Source: Flaveria trinervia (taxonomy: Eukaryota > Streptophyta > Magnoliopsida > Asterales > Asteraceae). From it: a stretch of DNA of 64,000 nt. The DNA lies in NCBI GenBank assembly GCA_025506515.1, contig CM046457.1, positions 4,126,944 through 4,190,943 on the forward strand, given 5' to 3'. Below, piece by piece: positions 1 to 12,329 of this stretch. The notes beneath the pieces were generated by a model, which saw only the letters and a program-made list of their open reading frames with translations, was not told the origin of the DNA and searched no databases. Made by a program: the position numbers and the translations under genes. Positions within the stretch are counted from its first letter, which is position 1, and every line of letters begins with the position of its first letter.

Positions 1-1211
1 AGTAATATATAAGGGGGTTTCTCAACAATGAGTTTCCTTCTGTGGGGTTGGGAGTGCGGTCTCGGCTGGAAAACGGATAGATGAGCCCTATTAAGATAAC
101 ACCTATCCTTCGAAGCAGGGTCGTACATTTGACGTTAAAAAAAAGGTATAATAATATATATTTAATTATTTCTAATTTCTATGACAAGGAATATATGTTT
201 TTCATATCACTCATCATCCCTCTAGATGAAATAGAGTAGGAAATTACCATGTCTACAAGAATCTAGAGTGTTGGGGTGAGATAAATTATTTTAATTTTAC
301 AAGTGTCTTTAAATTCCTCTGAATGTAAGATATAAGTTGTTTAGAATTAGTTCGTTGCGAGATGATAAAAAGTTTAGAGAATACCAGATATCAACACATG
401 GAAGTTGAGATTATAGTGTTTCAGTTTGATATTGACTGATTGTTCCTTGGTATATGATGGTATACACTAAAAGTTTGCTTTGTTAAGTAAGTGTCTCTAA
501 AATTTAGAGATCATTCTTACAAAAACTTTTTTCTAATATGATAGACATAATCGATCACCCTACCTGAGCCGGTAGGATTGCATTTGCAAGTTTGTTCTAA
601 GGATGGTAGAAATCCTACTACAATCCTTATCTTTAATGCATAATGATCACCGATCAAGATCTCAGACGTAGGTTTGGGTGACCACACATACATTACCATT
701 CAACGTTGAAAAGAAGAATACTTGAAAAACATTCTAACATTTATTTCTCGTAAATCCATATTTTTTATATGAAAGATATTAAGAATAGGAACATCAACTA
801 GAATACTTATCGTTGCATCCCTTTGTCACGCTACTCACCAGCAACTAATCATCAGACTTCTTTGTTCAAATGGAATCACAATTTTGACTTTATTTAGTCA
901 ACCATCGTTCTTGGAAGCTAAGCATGATTTAATTTAGGGCTTAGGGTTGACTGTCGAGGGTTATCAACGCGATGGCAGAGTTGGTTGGACGATTCCAACA
1001 TATTGACGATTTGAAATCACTAGTAGTGTCTTTATAATGACTGGAAACATATTAAACCTGTAATTTATTAGAAATCATATAACATTTATAACTTGTATAC
1101 CGTTTTTGAAACAAAATGTATGACAAACATACTTGTTATCAAACCACTATTTTGACAGAGGGTACTTTAATACAAAACTATTTTTTATGGAAATAAGCAT
1201 GAGAACCATAT

Positions 1212-1394
1212 AAGCATATGTATATATTACATTAACATTGATATAGAAAATGATTATGTAACCGCATAACCGTTCTACTTTCTTTTTTCAACTACAATTA
1301 ATACGCACATGTATATATTACATTAGCATTGATACAAAAAATGATTATGTAACCGTATAACCGCTCTACTTTCTCTCATCAACTACAATTAATA
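1212..1394. repeat. 91-bp tandem duplication
   Basis: A block starting near ATGTATATATTACATTA at 1218 recurs at 1309. It includes the segment ATGATTATGTAACCG and ends in CAACTACAATTAATA in both copies. Two copies only, slightly diverged. Confidence 0.8.
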
Positions 1395-2180
1395 TGCAAT
1401 TATGACAATATGCTTATGCGGCTTTTACCTTAAAAATGGTTATATATCGGTTGTAACCTTATCTTCATAATCAACATGGTTAATCAAGAATGTGACACCA
1501 TCAACACCTATCTAGAAATTAAACGATGCTTGTAGAGGATACACATACACATGCGAATATTTCTATAAATCATGGTGTACTAGTTGTCCCATATGCATGT
1601 GGATTAATGAAAAATGTCACAATCATCGGTATGAACAAATATAATGTCATCCACAAGTCTACATCTTCATAATGCATTTACTTTTTATACAAACGTACAT
1701 CATAATGTTAAGGCTAGAAACTAGTTAAATCCGTGGTATTATTATAAAAAAATTATATTGCTACAAATTATTCTTATCATTATTTTTTATAAATAATGAG
1801 ATGGATGGGCACAGTTGGAACACGGTTAACCCATATTTTGATCGTGTTCCGACCGTCTTGTGATTGGCAGATTGATCAAACACGATCGATAGAGGTTCAA
1901 TCGTTCAAAATTACCATTTTTAGAAATATGAACTATCGATTTCCAAAATCGTTTATTCAAATTGCAACAGTCATGTCAGTCGAATTTAGGTTAAACCATT
2001 CACAAAACACTAGGAAAATGACTATCTTCATATTATATTTCTCATTTCTTACACCAAAAAATATTATTATAATAAAGTATTACACGTAAATTGTCATTGC
2101 ATCATTAACGAAGGATCTGAAAAAAAACCATATGTTATATCATTATTTATTATTCCTCTCTTTTATTATCTCTCACTCAC

Positions 2181-2216
2181 ATTATTCATTATTCATTATT
2201 CATTATTCATTATTCA
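2181..2216. repeat. Microsatellite (ATTATTC)5
   Basis: Five uninterrupted copies of the heptamer ATTATTC, read directly. Confidence 0.95.
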
Positions 2217-2907
2217 TGTGAAGGTATTTATAAAAATGAATATTTTTTTCTCTCTCCTTCACGTAAGCTTCAAGTTATTTGAAAATACAAATACTAGAGA
2301 CACTCTATGTGATCTACTACAAACATAGCCGATTTAGTACTCGCAAGATCTACTTTTACAAATCATCATAGAACATATCATCACAATAGTAGCACTGTAT
2401 ATCTCAATGCAACGAGTCATTAAATAGATTTCAAAACATAAACCGTTTTTAATCCTAGTTCATTGTGCATATGACACTTACCATATTTAACATGTTTATA
2501 AAAATCCTTTTTTCATGTCTTTAACCATTCACAATTTTAAAACACATGTCTACTTAACACAACACTAGAAGTAAGATCTTTACATAATTTCATCATTAAC
2601 CATTTCGAGCCTTGGTGGATAAAACCAAATAGCAAGTTACAGTTTCTTAATTTAAATGATGTCTTCAAGAAGCAAATTACTTCAAAATTCTAAACTTGTG
2701 TGTTCCCTTGTGAGCTGTAAAAAAAAATCTGCCCATGAATATAACACATATTTGGGACAAATATGTGAGTGTGAAACTCAGTATAAATTTAGTTTTATTT
2801 TTTCTACGGGTTTGAGGCGGATATGATTTTATATGATACTCACATTGTTAGCAAAATTGTTTTGCTTGGATCAAAATTAAATATATTTAACTTGTAACTG
2901 TTTAAAA

Positions 2908-3956
2908 TCTTTCTACTTTAATAAAAAAGTACTAGATTAGAGCCCATGTATTATATGAGTGGAAAAAGTAAAACATGACAAAAACATTAGTTTTATAATA
3001 TCTTATTTTCAAGATGTTATTAGTTTTTGATGAAATAAAAATATAATTAATATCTAAAAACTATAACAAATAATGAAATTGAAAATTATTACGCTATCTT
3101 TAAAGATAAAATATAGTTGAAATAATATAGTTTTGTATGTATTAATAATTTGTTAAAATAAAAATAATGTATATTTTAGATGTTTGATAGTTTAATTTAG
3201 TTACTTAAAATAATTATCATTTAATATAAAAAGGCAAAAAACACAAATATAGATATATTGGTTAAACATATTTAGTAATAGAGGAAAGTCAAATTGATTG
3301 TTGTTATAATTTTCACATTTTCATATTTGTTACGAGAGAGAGGCGAGAAATATTTTTTTTGATATAGTATAATGATAACACATGTCAGTTGATGTGCTAG
3401 AATGATGACATGTGATTTCAAAAAATATTTTTTTTATTATAAATTATAAATTATAGATCTTAAGATGACACGTGGCAACACCACAATCAACATCATCAAA
3501 ATTTGTCATCTCTCTCTCCTATCAAATATTTATCTTAATTACTAATAGTATTATTTAACATTTTTTTAGATTGAATAAGTTAAGAAACATATCTATTTAT
3601 TAATGTTATTTCTAAATAAATAAATTTTTTTATAAAATAATACATTTTTCTAAAGCATAAAGCTTTTTTAAAAATATGAATATTTTGAAATTGGTATCTT
3701 TAAAAAGTAAATTTTTTAAAACAAAAAAAATTAAATTTGGGAGTTATAATAAAGAAAATTTTTAAAAATGACATTTTTATACGGTTTGTTTTATAACAAA
3801 ATATTTTTTTTTGGAAAAATATTTAAAAATAAATTTTTAAAAGTTGATAATTATTGTTTTATTACCTATAGTAATTTCTCATATGTAATTTTACTATTTC
3901 AGTCATATTATACCTTAAAATATCATTTTATAATTAATAAAGTTTATTATATTAAT
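2908..3956 (+). mobile_element. Decayed Helitron-like element, 5' part, with a nested element
   Basis: The block at 3459-3956 matches, with small indels, the complete small Helitron at 27491-27976 (shared landmarks TTTATAATTAATAA and AAATTTGGGAGTT). A Helitron-style start, TCTTTCTACTTTAATAAAA, lies at 2908 after an A. About 530 bases with no counterpart in the 27.5-kb copy separate it from the rest. Their left edge (CTAG at 2932) and right edge (AGA at 3456-3458) could be a second Helitron in the opposite orientation. The 3' end of the first element lies beyond the solo LTR at 7186-7235, where the terminal hairpin is mutated. The homology is visible; the exact ends and the nested element are inferred. 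Confidence 0.5.
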
Positions 3957-4669
3957 TGTAACACCCGGTTATTTTAAAGTCAAGGAAAGAATAAATAAAG
4001 TGAAAGAAAAGAAAAAAAAAATAAATAAAACCCAAGTCTAGGGATAAAAAGTGTCTAAAAGGACAAAATGTTTGAAAAGTGGGTGTAAAAGGTGGTATGG
4101 CCGCCCATATATCACATACATCCCTGATCTTCGGGTTTTAGAGAGAGAGAGTAGCTAGGAGCAATAAATTCTCGGCTTTGAAGGAAGAACTTGAAAGAAT
4201 TCGAATTCAAGGTAAGAATTCATGTTTTCATGGTGTCCTTAACCGGTGATGTCCTCGGGTTTATGCTTATATGTGTGTGTATGTGTTCGGGTATGTTTTT
4301 GTGGGTTTCTAGGTGATTGAATTCAATTTGCAAATGAGTTTGGAAGAAGCCATACTCAAGAGTTGCAAAGGTGAGTTCTAGAACCCCTCTCTTACTGATT
4401 TTTAACTGGTTTTGGGGCTGAAAATGCATGAATGTATGTTCTTATTAAACTGGGTTTCGGACCCGTATGCTTGAATGTGTGTATGATGATGTTATGATAT
4501 GATGTATGATTATGTTCATGCTTGATGATGTATGATGGGGTTTCTAAGGTTTGGAAGGTAATACTTAAGTCTAGAACATGATGAATAGGGATGTGGATTT
4601 GAAATCTGATGTTTAAGGCTCACATGTTAAGTTTTAAATCTGCCTAAGTGTTTGGAAGTTAAATGCGGA

Positions 4670-5100
4670 TGGAAAAGGGTTAATGCGAATGAACATTAAT
4701 CACTGAGTAAGTAAATGCGGATGACAAATGCAGATGAAGTCAATGCGGTTGAGCATTGACTAAGTTTGAAAATGCGGATGAGTATTTGACTATGTGTGTG
4801 GAATGCGTATGAAGTATGTCAATGCGGATGAGCATTGACCAAGTATGGAAATGCGGATGAGCAAAGTAAGTCAATGTGGATGAGGTGAGCATTGACTAAG
4901 TATGGAAATGCGGATGAGCAAAATGAGTCAATGCGGATAAAGTCAATGCAGATGAACATTGACTGAGTATATGAAATGCGGATGAGTTAGGCAAATGCGG
5001 ATAGAGTAAGTTAATGCGGATGAAGGAAATCAAATGCGGATAGAGTAAGTTAATGCGGATGAAGTAAATCAAATGCGGATGAGCAATATGTCAATGAAGA
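4670..5100 (+). repeat. Degenerate short tandem repeat with AATGCGGATGA core
   Basis: Roughly twenty copies of the core AATGCGGATGA, with irregular spacing and often followed by GCATTGAC, lie inside the solo LTR. The spacing is too irregular for a CRISPR array and the repeats run head to tail. Confidence 0.8.
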
Positions 5101-5338
5101 TGAACACTTAGTAAAATTTTGACTTTTGGAGAAAAAAGAGTTAATGTAGGCTTTGACCTAGGAGATTCCCGGGAGTTATATAAGTTGACTTTTGGGGTCA
5201 TAGATGGTATGTTGGGCATGAAATGATGTGAGATTGATGCTTATGCATAATGATGATGTATGATGATTGTATGGTTATACATGATGTATGTGATGTATGT
5301 ATGATGCCTTGGATGATGATGACTGTATGATATGTTTA

Positions 5339-6716
5339 TGTTCCTTATTATGATGTATGTTTATCTTTCCCGTGGCTTTACGTGTTATGATAATGAATGA
5401 ACGAATGTATTATGTAACGTAAAGTGAAAGATAATGAAAGATGAACATGATGATGAATGCATGCATTAATGAATGAATGAACGAATGAACGAAGGAAAGG
5501 CTTGCAAGCACATATTTGATGTGAGCAACCCAGTTGTTGCAACAGACTCGGACAGCGTGCTATCGTCAAGTTGCCATGAGGTGAGCAGCCCTATGGTTGC
5601 AACAGACTCGGATAGCGTGCTATCAATGAAAGTGGCAATTGGGGTGAGCAACTCTATGGTTACAACAGACTCGCATAGCGTGCTATCAATGAAAGTGGCA
5701 ATTGGGGTGATGTTCCTTATTATGATGTATGTTTATCTTTCCCGTGGCTTTACGTGTTATGATAATGAATGAACGAATGTATTATGTAACGTAAAGTGAA
5801 AGATAATGAAAGAGGAACATGATGATGAATGCATGCATTAATGAATGAATGAACAAATGAACGGATGAACGAAGGAAAGGCTTGCAAGCACATATTTGAG
5901 GTGAGCAACCCAGTTGTTGCAACAGACTCGGACAGCGTGCTATCGTCAAGTTGCCATGAGGTGAGCAGCCCTATGGTTGCAACAGACTCGGATAGCGTGC
6001 TATCAATGAAAGCGGCAATTGGGGTGAGCAACTCTATGGTTGCAACAGACTCGGATAGCGTGCTATCAATGAAAGTGGCAATTGGGGTGAGCAACTCTAT
6101 GGTTGCAACAGAATCGGATAGTGTGCTATCAATGAAAGTGGCAATGGGGTGATGTTCCTTATTATGATGTATGTTTATCTTTCCGTGGCTTTACGTGTTA
6201 TGATAATGAATGAACGAATGTATTATGTAATGTAAAGTGAAAGATAATGAAAGAGGAACATGATGATGAATGCATGCATTAATAAATGAATGAACGAAGG
6301 AAAGGCTTGCAAGCACATATTTGAGGTGAGCAACCCAGTTGTTGCAACAGACTTGGACAGCGTGCTATCATCAAGTTGCCATGAGGTGAGCAGCCCTATG
6401 GTTGCAACAGACTCGGATAGCGTGCTATCAATGAAAGTGGCAATTGGGGTGAGCAACCCTATGGTTGCAACAGACTCGGATAGCGTGCTATCAATGAAAG
6501 TGACAATTGGGGTGAGCAACCCTATGGTTGCAACAGACTCGGATAGCGTGCTATCAATAAAAGTGACAATTGGGGTGAGCAACCCTATGGGTGCAACAGA
6601 ATCGGATAGTGTGCTATCAATGAAAGTGGCAATTGGGGTGAGCAACCCTATGGTTGCAACAGACTCGGATAGCGGGCAATCGTTGGGATTGCTAATGAGG
6701 TGAGCGACCCTGTTGT
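5339..6716 (+). repeat. Higher-order minisatellite, 63-bp monomers in three growing blocks
   Basis: Three copies of a larger unit begin with TGTTCCTTATTATGATG near 5339, 5711 and 6155. Each has a ~150-base AATGAATGAACG-rich spacer followed by monomers of about 60-63 bases starting GTGAGCA and containing GCAACAGACTCGGATAGCG. I count three monomers in the first block, four in the second, and six plus a degenerate seventh in the third. Monomer length is a multiple of three, so frames on both strands stay open through the array and produce protein-like translations that are not genes. Confidence 0.9.
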
Positions 6717-7185
6717 CGCAACAGACCCGGGAGGACGAACGTATAGAATGAACGAAAGTTAACGAATGTAATGGAAGATAATAATGATATTATCTGTATG
6801 TACGTATGATATATGATCACATGCAATAGTAATGAATGGTTTTAACGATAAAAAAATATGTTTTATCATAAAACTAGAACTCACTCAGCAACGCTGACTT
6901 TTATGCATTTTCCAGTTGGCAGGTGAGCATTGCTGAGGATGGCACGGAGCAACTACTTGGCATTTTGAATGACAATCTTTTGTTAATGTTTTTGCATTGT
7001 AATGCGAACGAATAATGTTTTGAAATGAACGCTTGTATTAACTTGCAAAAGCATTTGTAATGATATGAAAAGTTATTTTTATATTTCCGCTGTAATGTTT
7101 TATGAACGATTAAATGTAAAGTATATGTTTTATGTGCGATGATTTACCAGCTGTAAGCGTCTCGGGAATATGGCCTTACATTAAT

Positions 7186-9119
7186 ATTTTATTTATTCAA
7201 CCCGTATGACATATGAGTTTACTAAAACTATTATTAGATATATCATGTCTGTTTTGAGTAAGGGGTGCAAGAAAAGATAGAGACATGATTTTATTTATAT
7301 TATCTCATAATGTAGGTGTCCTTTCGTTATTAAGTTTATCTGATCGGACTTATAGTATTCGTTAGTAGTTAAAAAAACTAGTTACGTTGAGAATATAAAA
7401 GGTATACTCAATGTCCACTCTCTTACTTGTTTACTATTGGCATGAAATCTGCATTCAAGAATAGTGATGACTACTTTTTTTATTTTTTTAATAAACAATC
7501 AGATCTGCAAAAGAAAGTCTACTTGCTATCTACTTATGTTCGTTTTACATTTTCAAAAATTTCTCTGACTATAGTGTATTCTATTATGTATAATAATAAT
7601 ACAGTATAATATATACATTTATGTTTTACAGGTTTAAAAAAGATTTGAAAAGATTTTGAATTAAGAAATTGTTTATATCAGTCCAAATTATAATGAATGA
7701 TAAAAATTCGCATGTAGACCAGTGTTCAACTTATCACACCAAGTGATGTGACTAATTTTTTAGTGTTTTCTGGGTTTATTTAACATAACCTATTTACTTT
7801 TGTTATAATCCTTAATGTATAATGTTTTATAATAAAATAATATGTCGGGGTGATGTGTTTATTTTTAAATACATTTTGATACAAGTTTATAAAAAATAGT
7901 CATATTCATTTTTATAAAATTTACATTGAAACGTAGACGTAAACACATCGCAAATTTGTTTTTTATAAAACACTATGTACGACAAGTTATGTAAGAAAAA
8001 AATATCTTAATTAAAACTAAAAAATGAATAACAAATTACTCAAAATTGATTCTTTTTTTTGTAAATTTTATGATATAATAAGGAATCATACAATAGAACA
8101 AATGATACTTATATACACGTCATCTGAATTTAAAAATAATAAAAATCTAAGAGTTTAAAAAGTTTAACCATTGAGCGAAGGCTGAAATGATATGAGACAT
8201 AAGTTAAAATATTTTTCAAAACCACATAATCAACTAAAAGATTATAATATTTGCTTTACTATACTAAAATGATGCATTCTAACTTCATATAACTTGCAGG
8301 TTTTCTATTTATATTTATATAACTTTAGTATAAACCACTTTTGTACTTAAATGATTATGTTACAATAAATAATATGTATGATTTGTTTCATTGTCACGTA
8401 TACAATCATACAATGACATACAGTTTATTTTGAGAGGTATGGACGAACCAATTGTCAAGTGAGTAGGATTCCATTCAACTTTGTAAATTTTTATAATTTT
8501 ATTAAATACTATATTATATGTTTTTATTATTTTATTAGTAACTACAACAATTTTACTATGATTTTGTATAATTATTTCTACTTGCTACGTTAAATTCTTT
8601 AATCTTTATAATACATTAATTTATTGTTTAATTATTTAGCTAAACATATACGAACTATGTGACATGAGATTATAGGCTCTGTGATGTGTATGCTAATCAT
8701 GTTTGGTAAGTATGATTAAAAAAGTATTGTTTGGGTGCGTCAAATTGAAAAAATTTAAGGCATTTTATGATTGGTTATGGTGTTCATTTTAGCTCAAGTT
8801 CGACTCATTTTAATTTAAGAAAACATTAAGTTTGAGCGCAACTCGTTTATTCTTTATTTATTATATATTTTTATATTGATTTTATATATAATTATACTTT
8901 TTGTATGTAACATTATGTATTATTTAGTTGTTTTATATAATAATATATATTTATATAAGTATATATTAATTATTTTCATAAAACTATATAAATAAAAGAC
9001 TCGTTTAATTCGCTAATGATCCAACTCAAGCTTTTCTATTTTAGGTCACAATTTATATAAATTAATTTAAGTTATTTATAATTTATGCTTTAATTTAAAC
9101 AAATTAAGACAAGTTGAGT
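7186..9119. other. AT-rich intergenic region
   Basis: The first ~50 bases are the 3' remnant of the Helitron-like element. A small fold-back is visible at about 7853-7952 (GATGTGTTTA paired with TAAACACATC). Around 8690-9060 there is a repeat rich in CTCAAG and ACTCG motifs resembling transposon debris. No gene, RNA or intact element is recognised. Confidence 0.5.
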
Positions 9120-10179
9120 GATAATGTGATATGTTAATAATTACAACATATGTATTAATTCTCATTTTGAGAACTTCTTGTTGTAAATCATTCGGTTAGA
9201 CACTTATGTTTAAATTGAATGTTTTAGGTTACTGGAGGAAAGTTTAATGATTTTTGTGAAAAAATTTTGTGAAGTTTTAAGGAGAAAAATTTTCTAACAT
9301 GCTTATATTAAGATCAACATGCCCATGTTGAAAAACTGTAATTTATTTTTAGTTGACCTGATACAATACATGCCTATTTTGTTAACATGATCATGTTTGA
9401 CCCAAAAGTCATGTAATATACCTAATACTGCCCCATTTGAGAAAAACCCACATTTTTACACTAAACCCTAATTTTCTCAAGTCTCTTTCGTGATTTTAAG
9501 CAAATATTTGAAGATTCAAAGCTAAGATTGAAGATCAAGCACTTTCAAAGATGAACTAACATCATCCAACCCATTTTCACTTTATATGCTTTGAATTTCT
9601 CTAGATCTACTATAAGTTCTTTCATGGTTTTGAGTTTGGGTGTAATTTGTGTAAGACTCATGGGCTAAACTCTTGTTATCACTTGAATTAGATGAAACTT
9701 AGTATGATTTAGCAACTTGTATATGATTTTTTGTAGTTGTTTATGTTAATGTCATGATAAAACTTTATCCTTCAATGATTATGTGTATTTGTTCTAGTTT
9801 GATAAAATATTCAACCTTGTGGATATTGTAAGCATGTTATGTTGGAAAACCTCATGCTCTTACAAGACTTACGTATATAATTGCATCTTTTGTATGTAAT
9901 CTTGTGATATTTGACTAGGAATGAAGAATGAAAATTGAAGGTTTAATAAAACTAGTCAAATGTGCATCCTTATGCTTATGTTTGGGAAAACCATGGTGTA
10001 TGTCATAAATATCTCTTGTCATTGGTTATAAGTTATTTTGTAATTGTGATATGATGTTTATGAGTTGAAAAGTAATTGTAGTTTTGTCTATATTATCATT
10101 TATGCAAGTGTAGATGGTTATCATGTGTTTATCGTATTAACTTTTCAAAGATTTATGGAGTTAGATAACCTTGACGGGA
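9120..10179 (+). repeat. LTR-like retrotransposon debris (left part)
   Basis: Non-coding sequence with retrotransposon-LTR style composition, including short palindromic CATGATCATG-like motifs near 9385. It resumes at 11082-11620 after the copia remnant. About 110 bases before the remnant (10095-10175) resemble 11100-11205, including TAGATGGTTAT versus TAGATGGCTAT. The later part contains GTGCACTTGCCTATTGTG, reminiscent of Athila/Ogre LTR ends. The family call is tentative. Confidence 0.3.
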
Positions 10180-10376
10180 GTAACTATTAGAATAGATATC
10201 TTATAATATGGCATGATTATATAAAATAGTATATTGCATGTTTGTATCCCGTGATTGTATCCATCACATTTATTGTAAATTAGCCAAATCATAGGAGATC
10301 ACATCTCTTTGTATTCATTATATATTCATTGACAAGAATGGAATAAAACACTAAACATAGTTCTTGCAAACTAACA
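10180..10376 (+). repeat. Short LTR of a Ty1/copia remnant
   Basis: About 197 bases running from TAACTATTAGAATAG to GCAAACTAACA. They are followed directly by TGGTATCA at 10377, the usual primer-binding start complementary to initiator tRNA-Met. The first ~80 bases recur inverted at 11003-11081. The left boundary is uncertain by a few bases. Confidence 0.55.
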
Positions 10377-10501
10377 TGGTATCAAACCTATTCCTCTAAT
10401 AATCTCTTTCGATCCTACCTTTTATTTTTCTTCTCTTCTCCGTAACGCCGACCACCTTCTTCTCAAATTTCTATCCCCTGTTTCTTTTTTTTAGCTCACC
10501 C

Positions 10502-11032
10502 ATGGATCCAAAAACACATCCGGTTATTACCGTCTCGAACATTAAAACCTTCATTTCTATTACTCTTGAGATGGAAACAAGCCAATACTCATCGAGGGCG
10601 AAATTATTCAAAATACACTGCCGCGCGTTTCAAGTTATTGACCACCTCTCTCCCTGTAAAAATGACCCACCACCCGCTGCCTCAACCGAAACCACAAAAG
10701 ACCAACCCCCTACTCTAGCCGTGTCACAAACGACACCGCTCTCCATACTTTTCATCAACAAAGTCTTCCCACTCAAACCACTTCCTCAAAACCTGCTCAA
10801 ACCTCAAAGCGAAGTAGCCGAGGACGTGGTCACGATTGCGACCGTGGATGTGGCAGAAACCCTACTCCCACAACTCACTGGTCCTTTTCTCTTTGGGCAA
10901 ACCACCTTTGGCACCCACAAACCATACCACACCATGGCTTCGACCAACATGCTATTTTTATACAATCACGAAATACGGTTTAAGTCATGGAATAGGTTTG
11001 ATACAAGCATGGGATACAATCATGCAATATAA
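10502..11032 (+). pseudogene. Truncated Ty1/copia gag remnant
   Basis: This 176-codon frame starts with ATG about 125 bases after the primer-binding-like site. Residues 10-50 resemble the N-terminal part of copia gag polyproteins (NIK-F--ITLEME, then LFKIHCRAFQVIDHL). The expected middle and C-terminal gag parts, zinc knuckle and pol are missing, and the second half runs in mixed frames: a +1 frame at 10836-11060 carries a proline-rich stretch. The segment ends in an inverted piece of the same element's LTR. It is a deletion derivative, not a host gene. It may be a short non-autonomous copy or the product of an inverted rearrangement. Confidence 0.6.
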
Positions 11033-11081
11033 TATTTTATACAATCATGCCATATTATAAGATATCTATTCTAATAGTAAC
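11003..11081 (-). repeat. Inverted copy of the copia LTR start
   Basis: Read on the minus strand, GTTACTATTAGAATAGATAT and the following ~60 bases match 10180-10260 with few differences. It then jumps to TATCAAACCTATTCC, which in the left copy lies just after the LTR. So the internal LTR sequence is deleted in this arm, and both outer ends of the remnant are the same LTR end in opposite orientation. Confidence 0.8.
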
Positions 11082-11999
11082 CTTTCATATTAACGTAATT
11101 ATATCATTCAATTTTTATTGCATGACTTTAGATGGCTATTGTGTGCTTATCGTTCTACCTTTCCGAAGAGTTATATGTTTAAATATACTTGACTAGGGTT
11201 TAAATTACTTCCATGTATTATGCGTAAAATATAATATCACTTAGAGTTTGTGCTAGCTGTTATTTCTATGCTAAGTGGAGTCGAAATCCAAGTGTATCTT
11301 TTATTGATTGTGTATCTTCATTTTTATTTTCTTGCTTTGTTAGTTTAATTTGCTAATTAATTTACTTAATTTTAATATTTACAAATCCAAACTATATTGA
11401 TCGTTTAAATAGTTTATTAATATTTAGTATTGGTAGCTATTGTGTCTACGGGTCGATACTCAGTTCTTGCGTAAAACTATACTACTATGCGATAAGTGCA
11501 CTTGCCTATTGTGTATAGTTGGTTTAAGAGTGATAATCGTTTCTTAAATTAAAACTCGATTATGTTAAAAATCCTTACTAAATATATCCATATATATATA
11601 TATGTATATATATATATACTTACACACATCACAAAGCTAGTCACAAATCAAGCCTACCTTGGATGAGGCTCGACTTCATTTCTAAGTCGAACATATTAGA
11701 AAAATGAACCATTTTGTAATGAGTCTCAAATAAGTTACCAAAGATAAATATTTAAGACCCCTTTTTTGCAACCAACAAATACTTTAAGCTCAATCACTCG
11801 CGTAAACCCATTGACGAATGACCACCCACGTCCACGAACACAAACAACAGTGGTGACTCGGTCCACCCATTATTCCAAGGGAAGTACCACCCAAAAGCTC
11901 ATTGTGGTAAAGACCCTAGGCTAATGGGAGTATATTGCACAAAGTGAAAATCGAATCCTAAAAAAATTATAGGGTGTCTTCTATTAAACCATTTGATTC
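11082..11999. other. Non-coding region with LTR-like debris
   Basis: 11082-11620 continues the LTR-like sequence interrupted by the copia remnant. An AT microsatellite lies at about 11590-11619. 11640-11999 has no open frame and no recognised domain. A weak tRNA-like pair of boxes is visible near 11893-11970 but is not strong enough to call a SINE. Confidence 0.45.
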
Positions 12000-12215
12000 A
12001 GGGCTTATTGGTGGTCCCATCATTTTTATAAAAAAACAAATGATTAATTAAGTTATTTATATAATAATACTTATCAACTTTGGTGTACTTAATGGGTTGT
12101 ATTATGTGTTTAGTGGGTTGTACCACCTTTTTTCTTTTTGTAAATTTTAATTTAATTTATATATAATACTAATTACCAAGTGGTTTGTGCATTATTGGTT
12201 GTAGATAAGCCTTAA
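12000..12215. mobile_element. Possible MITE with AGGGCTTAT-type ends
   Basis: AGGGCTTAT near 12000 is mirrored by ATAAGCCTT near 12207. The interior is AT-rich and repeats TGGGTTGTA motifs. The inverted ends are short and no target duplication was confirmed. Confidence 0.3.
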
Positions 12216-12329
12216 TGGGTTGTATCCACTTTTGTTTAATTTTACATTTTTTATAACTTAACCCCTATAGATTTTCACTTTCAACTTTGGTTCCCTATAC
12301 TTTTTATCTTTTATAAATTTTTCGTTTTT

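Larger units (their letters stand above)
1..2907. other. AT-rich intergenic region, no gene seen
   Basis: No open frame here looks like a protein and no retrotransposon domain is visible. There is a two-copy tandem duplication with a period of 91 bases at about 1212-1394, the copies differing by several substitutions, and a 7-base microsatellite (unit ATTATTC, five copies) at 2181-2216. The open frame at 1796-2089 has no recognisable domain and biased AT-driven composition. Confidence 0.6.
3957..7180 (+). mobile_element. Solo LTR (3.2 kb) of a Ty3/gypsy-like retrotransposon
   Basis: The segment starts TGTAACACCC and ends GGCCTTACA, so it has TG...CA ends, and it is flanked by the 5-bp duplication TTAAT at 3952-3956 and 7181-7185. 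No gag, protease, reverse transcriptase or integrase lies inside and no second copy is adjacent, which fits a solo LTR left by LTR-LTR recombination. The flanks match the ends of the Helitron family at 27.5 kb, where an equivalent unoccupied site is seen. The last ~340 bases recur inverted at 36968-37350. An LTR over 3 kb is typical of chromovirus/Tekay-type elements, but the clade is inferred. The inner part is filled by tandem arrays (separate entries). Confidence 0.85.

Noticed and set aside
1796..2089. 97-codon frame as a gene
   Set aside because: No domain, no promoter signals, AT-driven composition, flanked by low-complexity DNA.
5466..6703. Overlapping open frames on both strands (95-140 codons) with repeated SNPMVATDSDSVLSMKVAIGV-like peptide
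   Set aside because: They are produced by the 63-bp tandem array, whose unit length is a multiple of three; they have no start context, domain or promoter and lie inside a solo LTR.
5500..6716. Regular repeats that could suggest a CRISPR array
   Set aside because: Repeats are head to tail without unique spacers, lie in an LTR of a plant genome, and have no cas genes.
10502..11032. 176-codon frame as a host gene
   Set aside because: The first 50 residues are copia gag-like, it follows a primer-binding-like site and is enclosed by inverted LTR ends.
11893..11970. tRNA-like A and B boxes (GCTCATTGTGG, TCGAATCCT) suggesting a SINE
   Set aside because: Box matches are imperfect, no poly(A)/T tail or target duplication seen.
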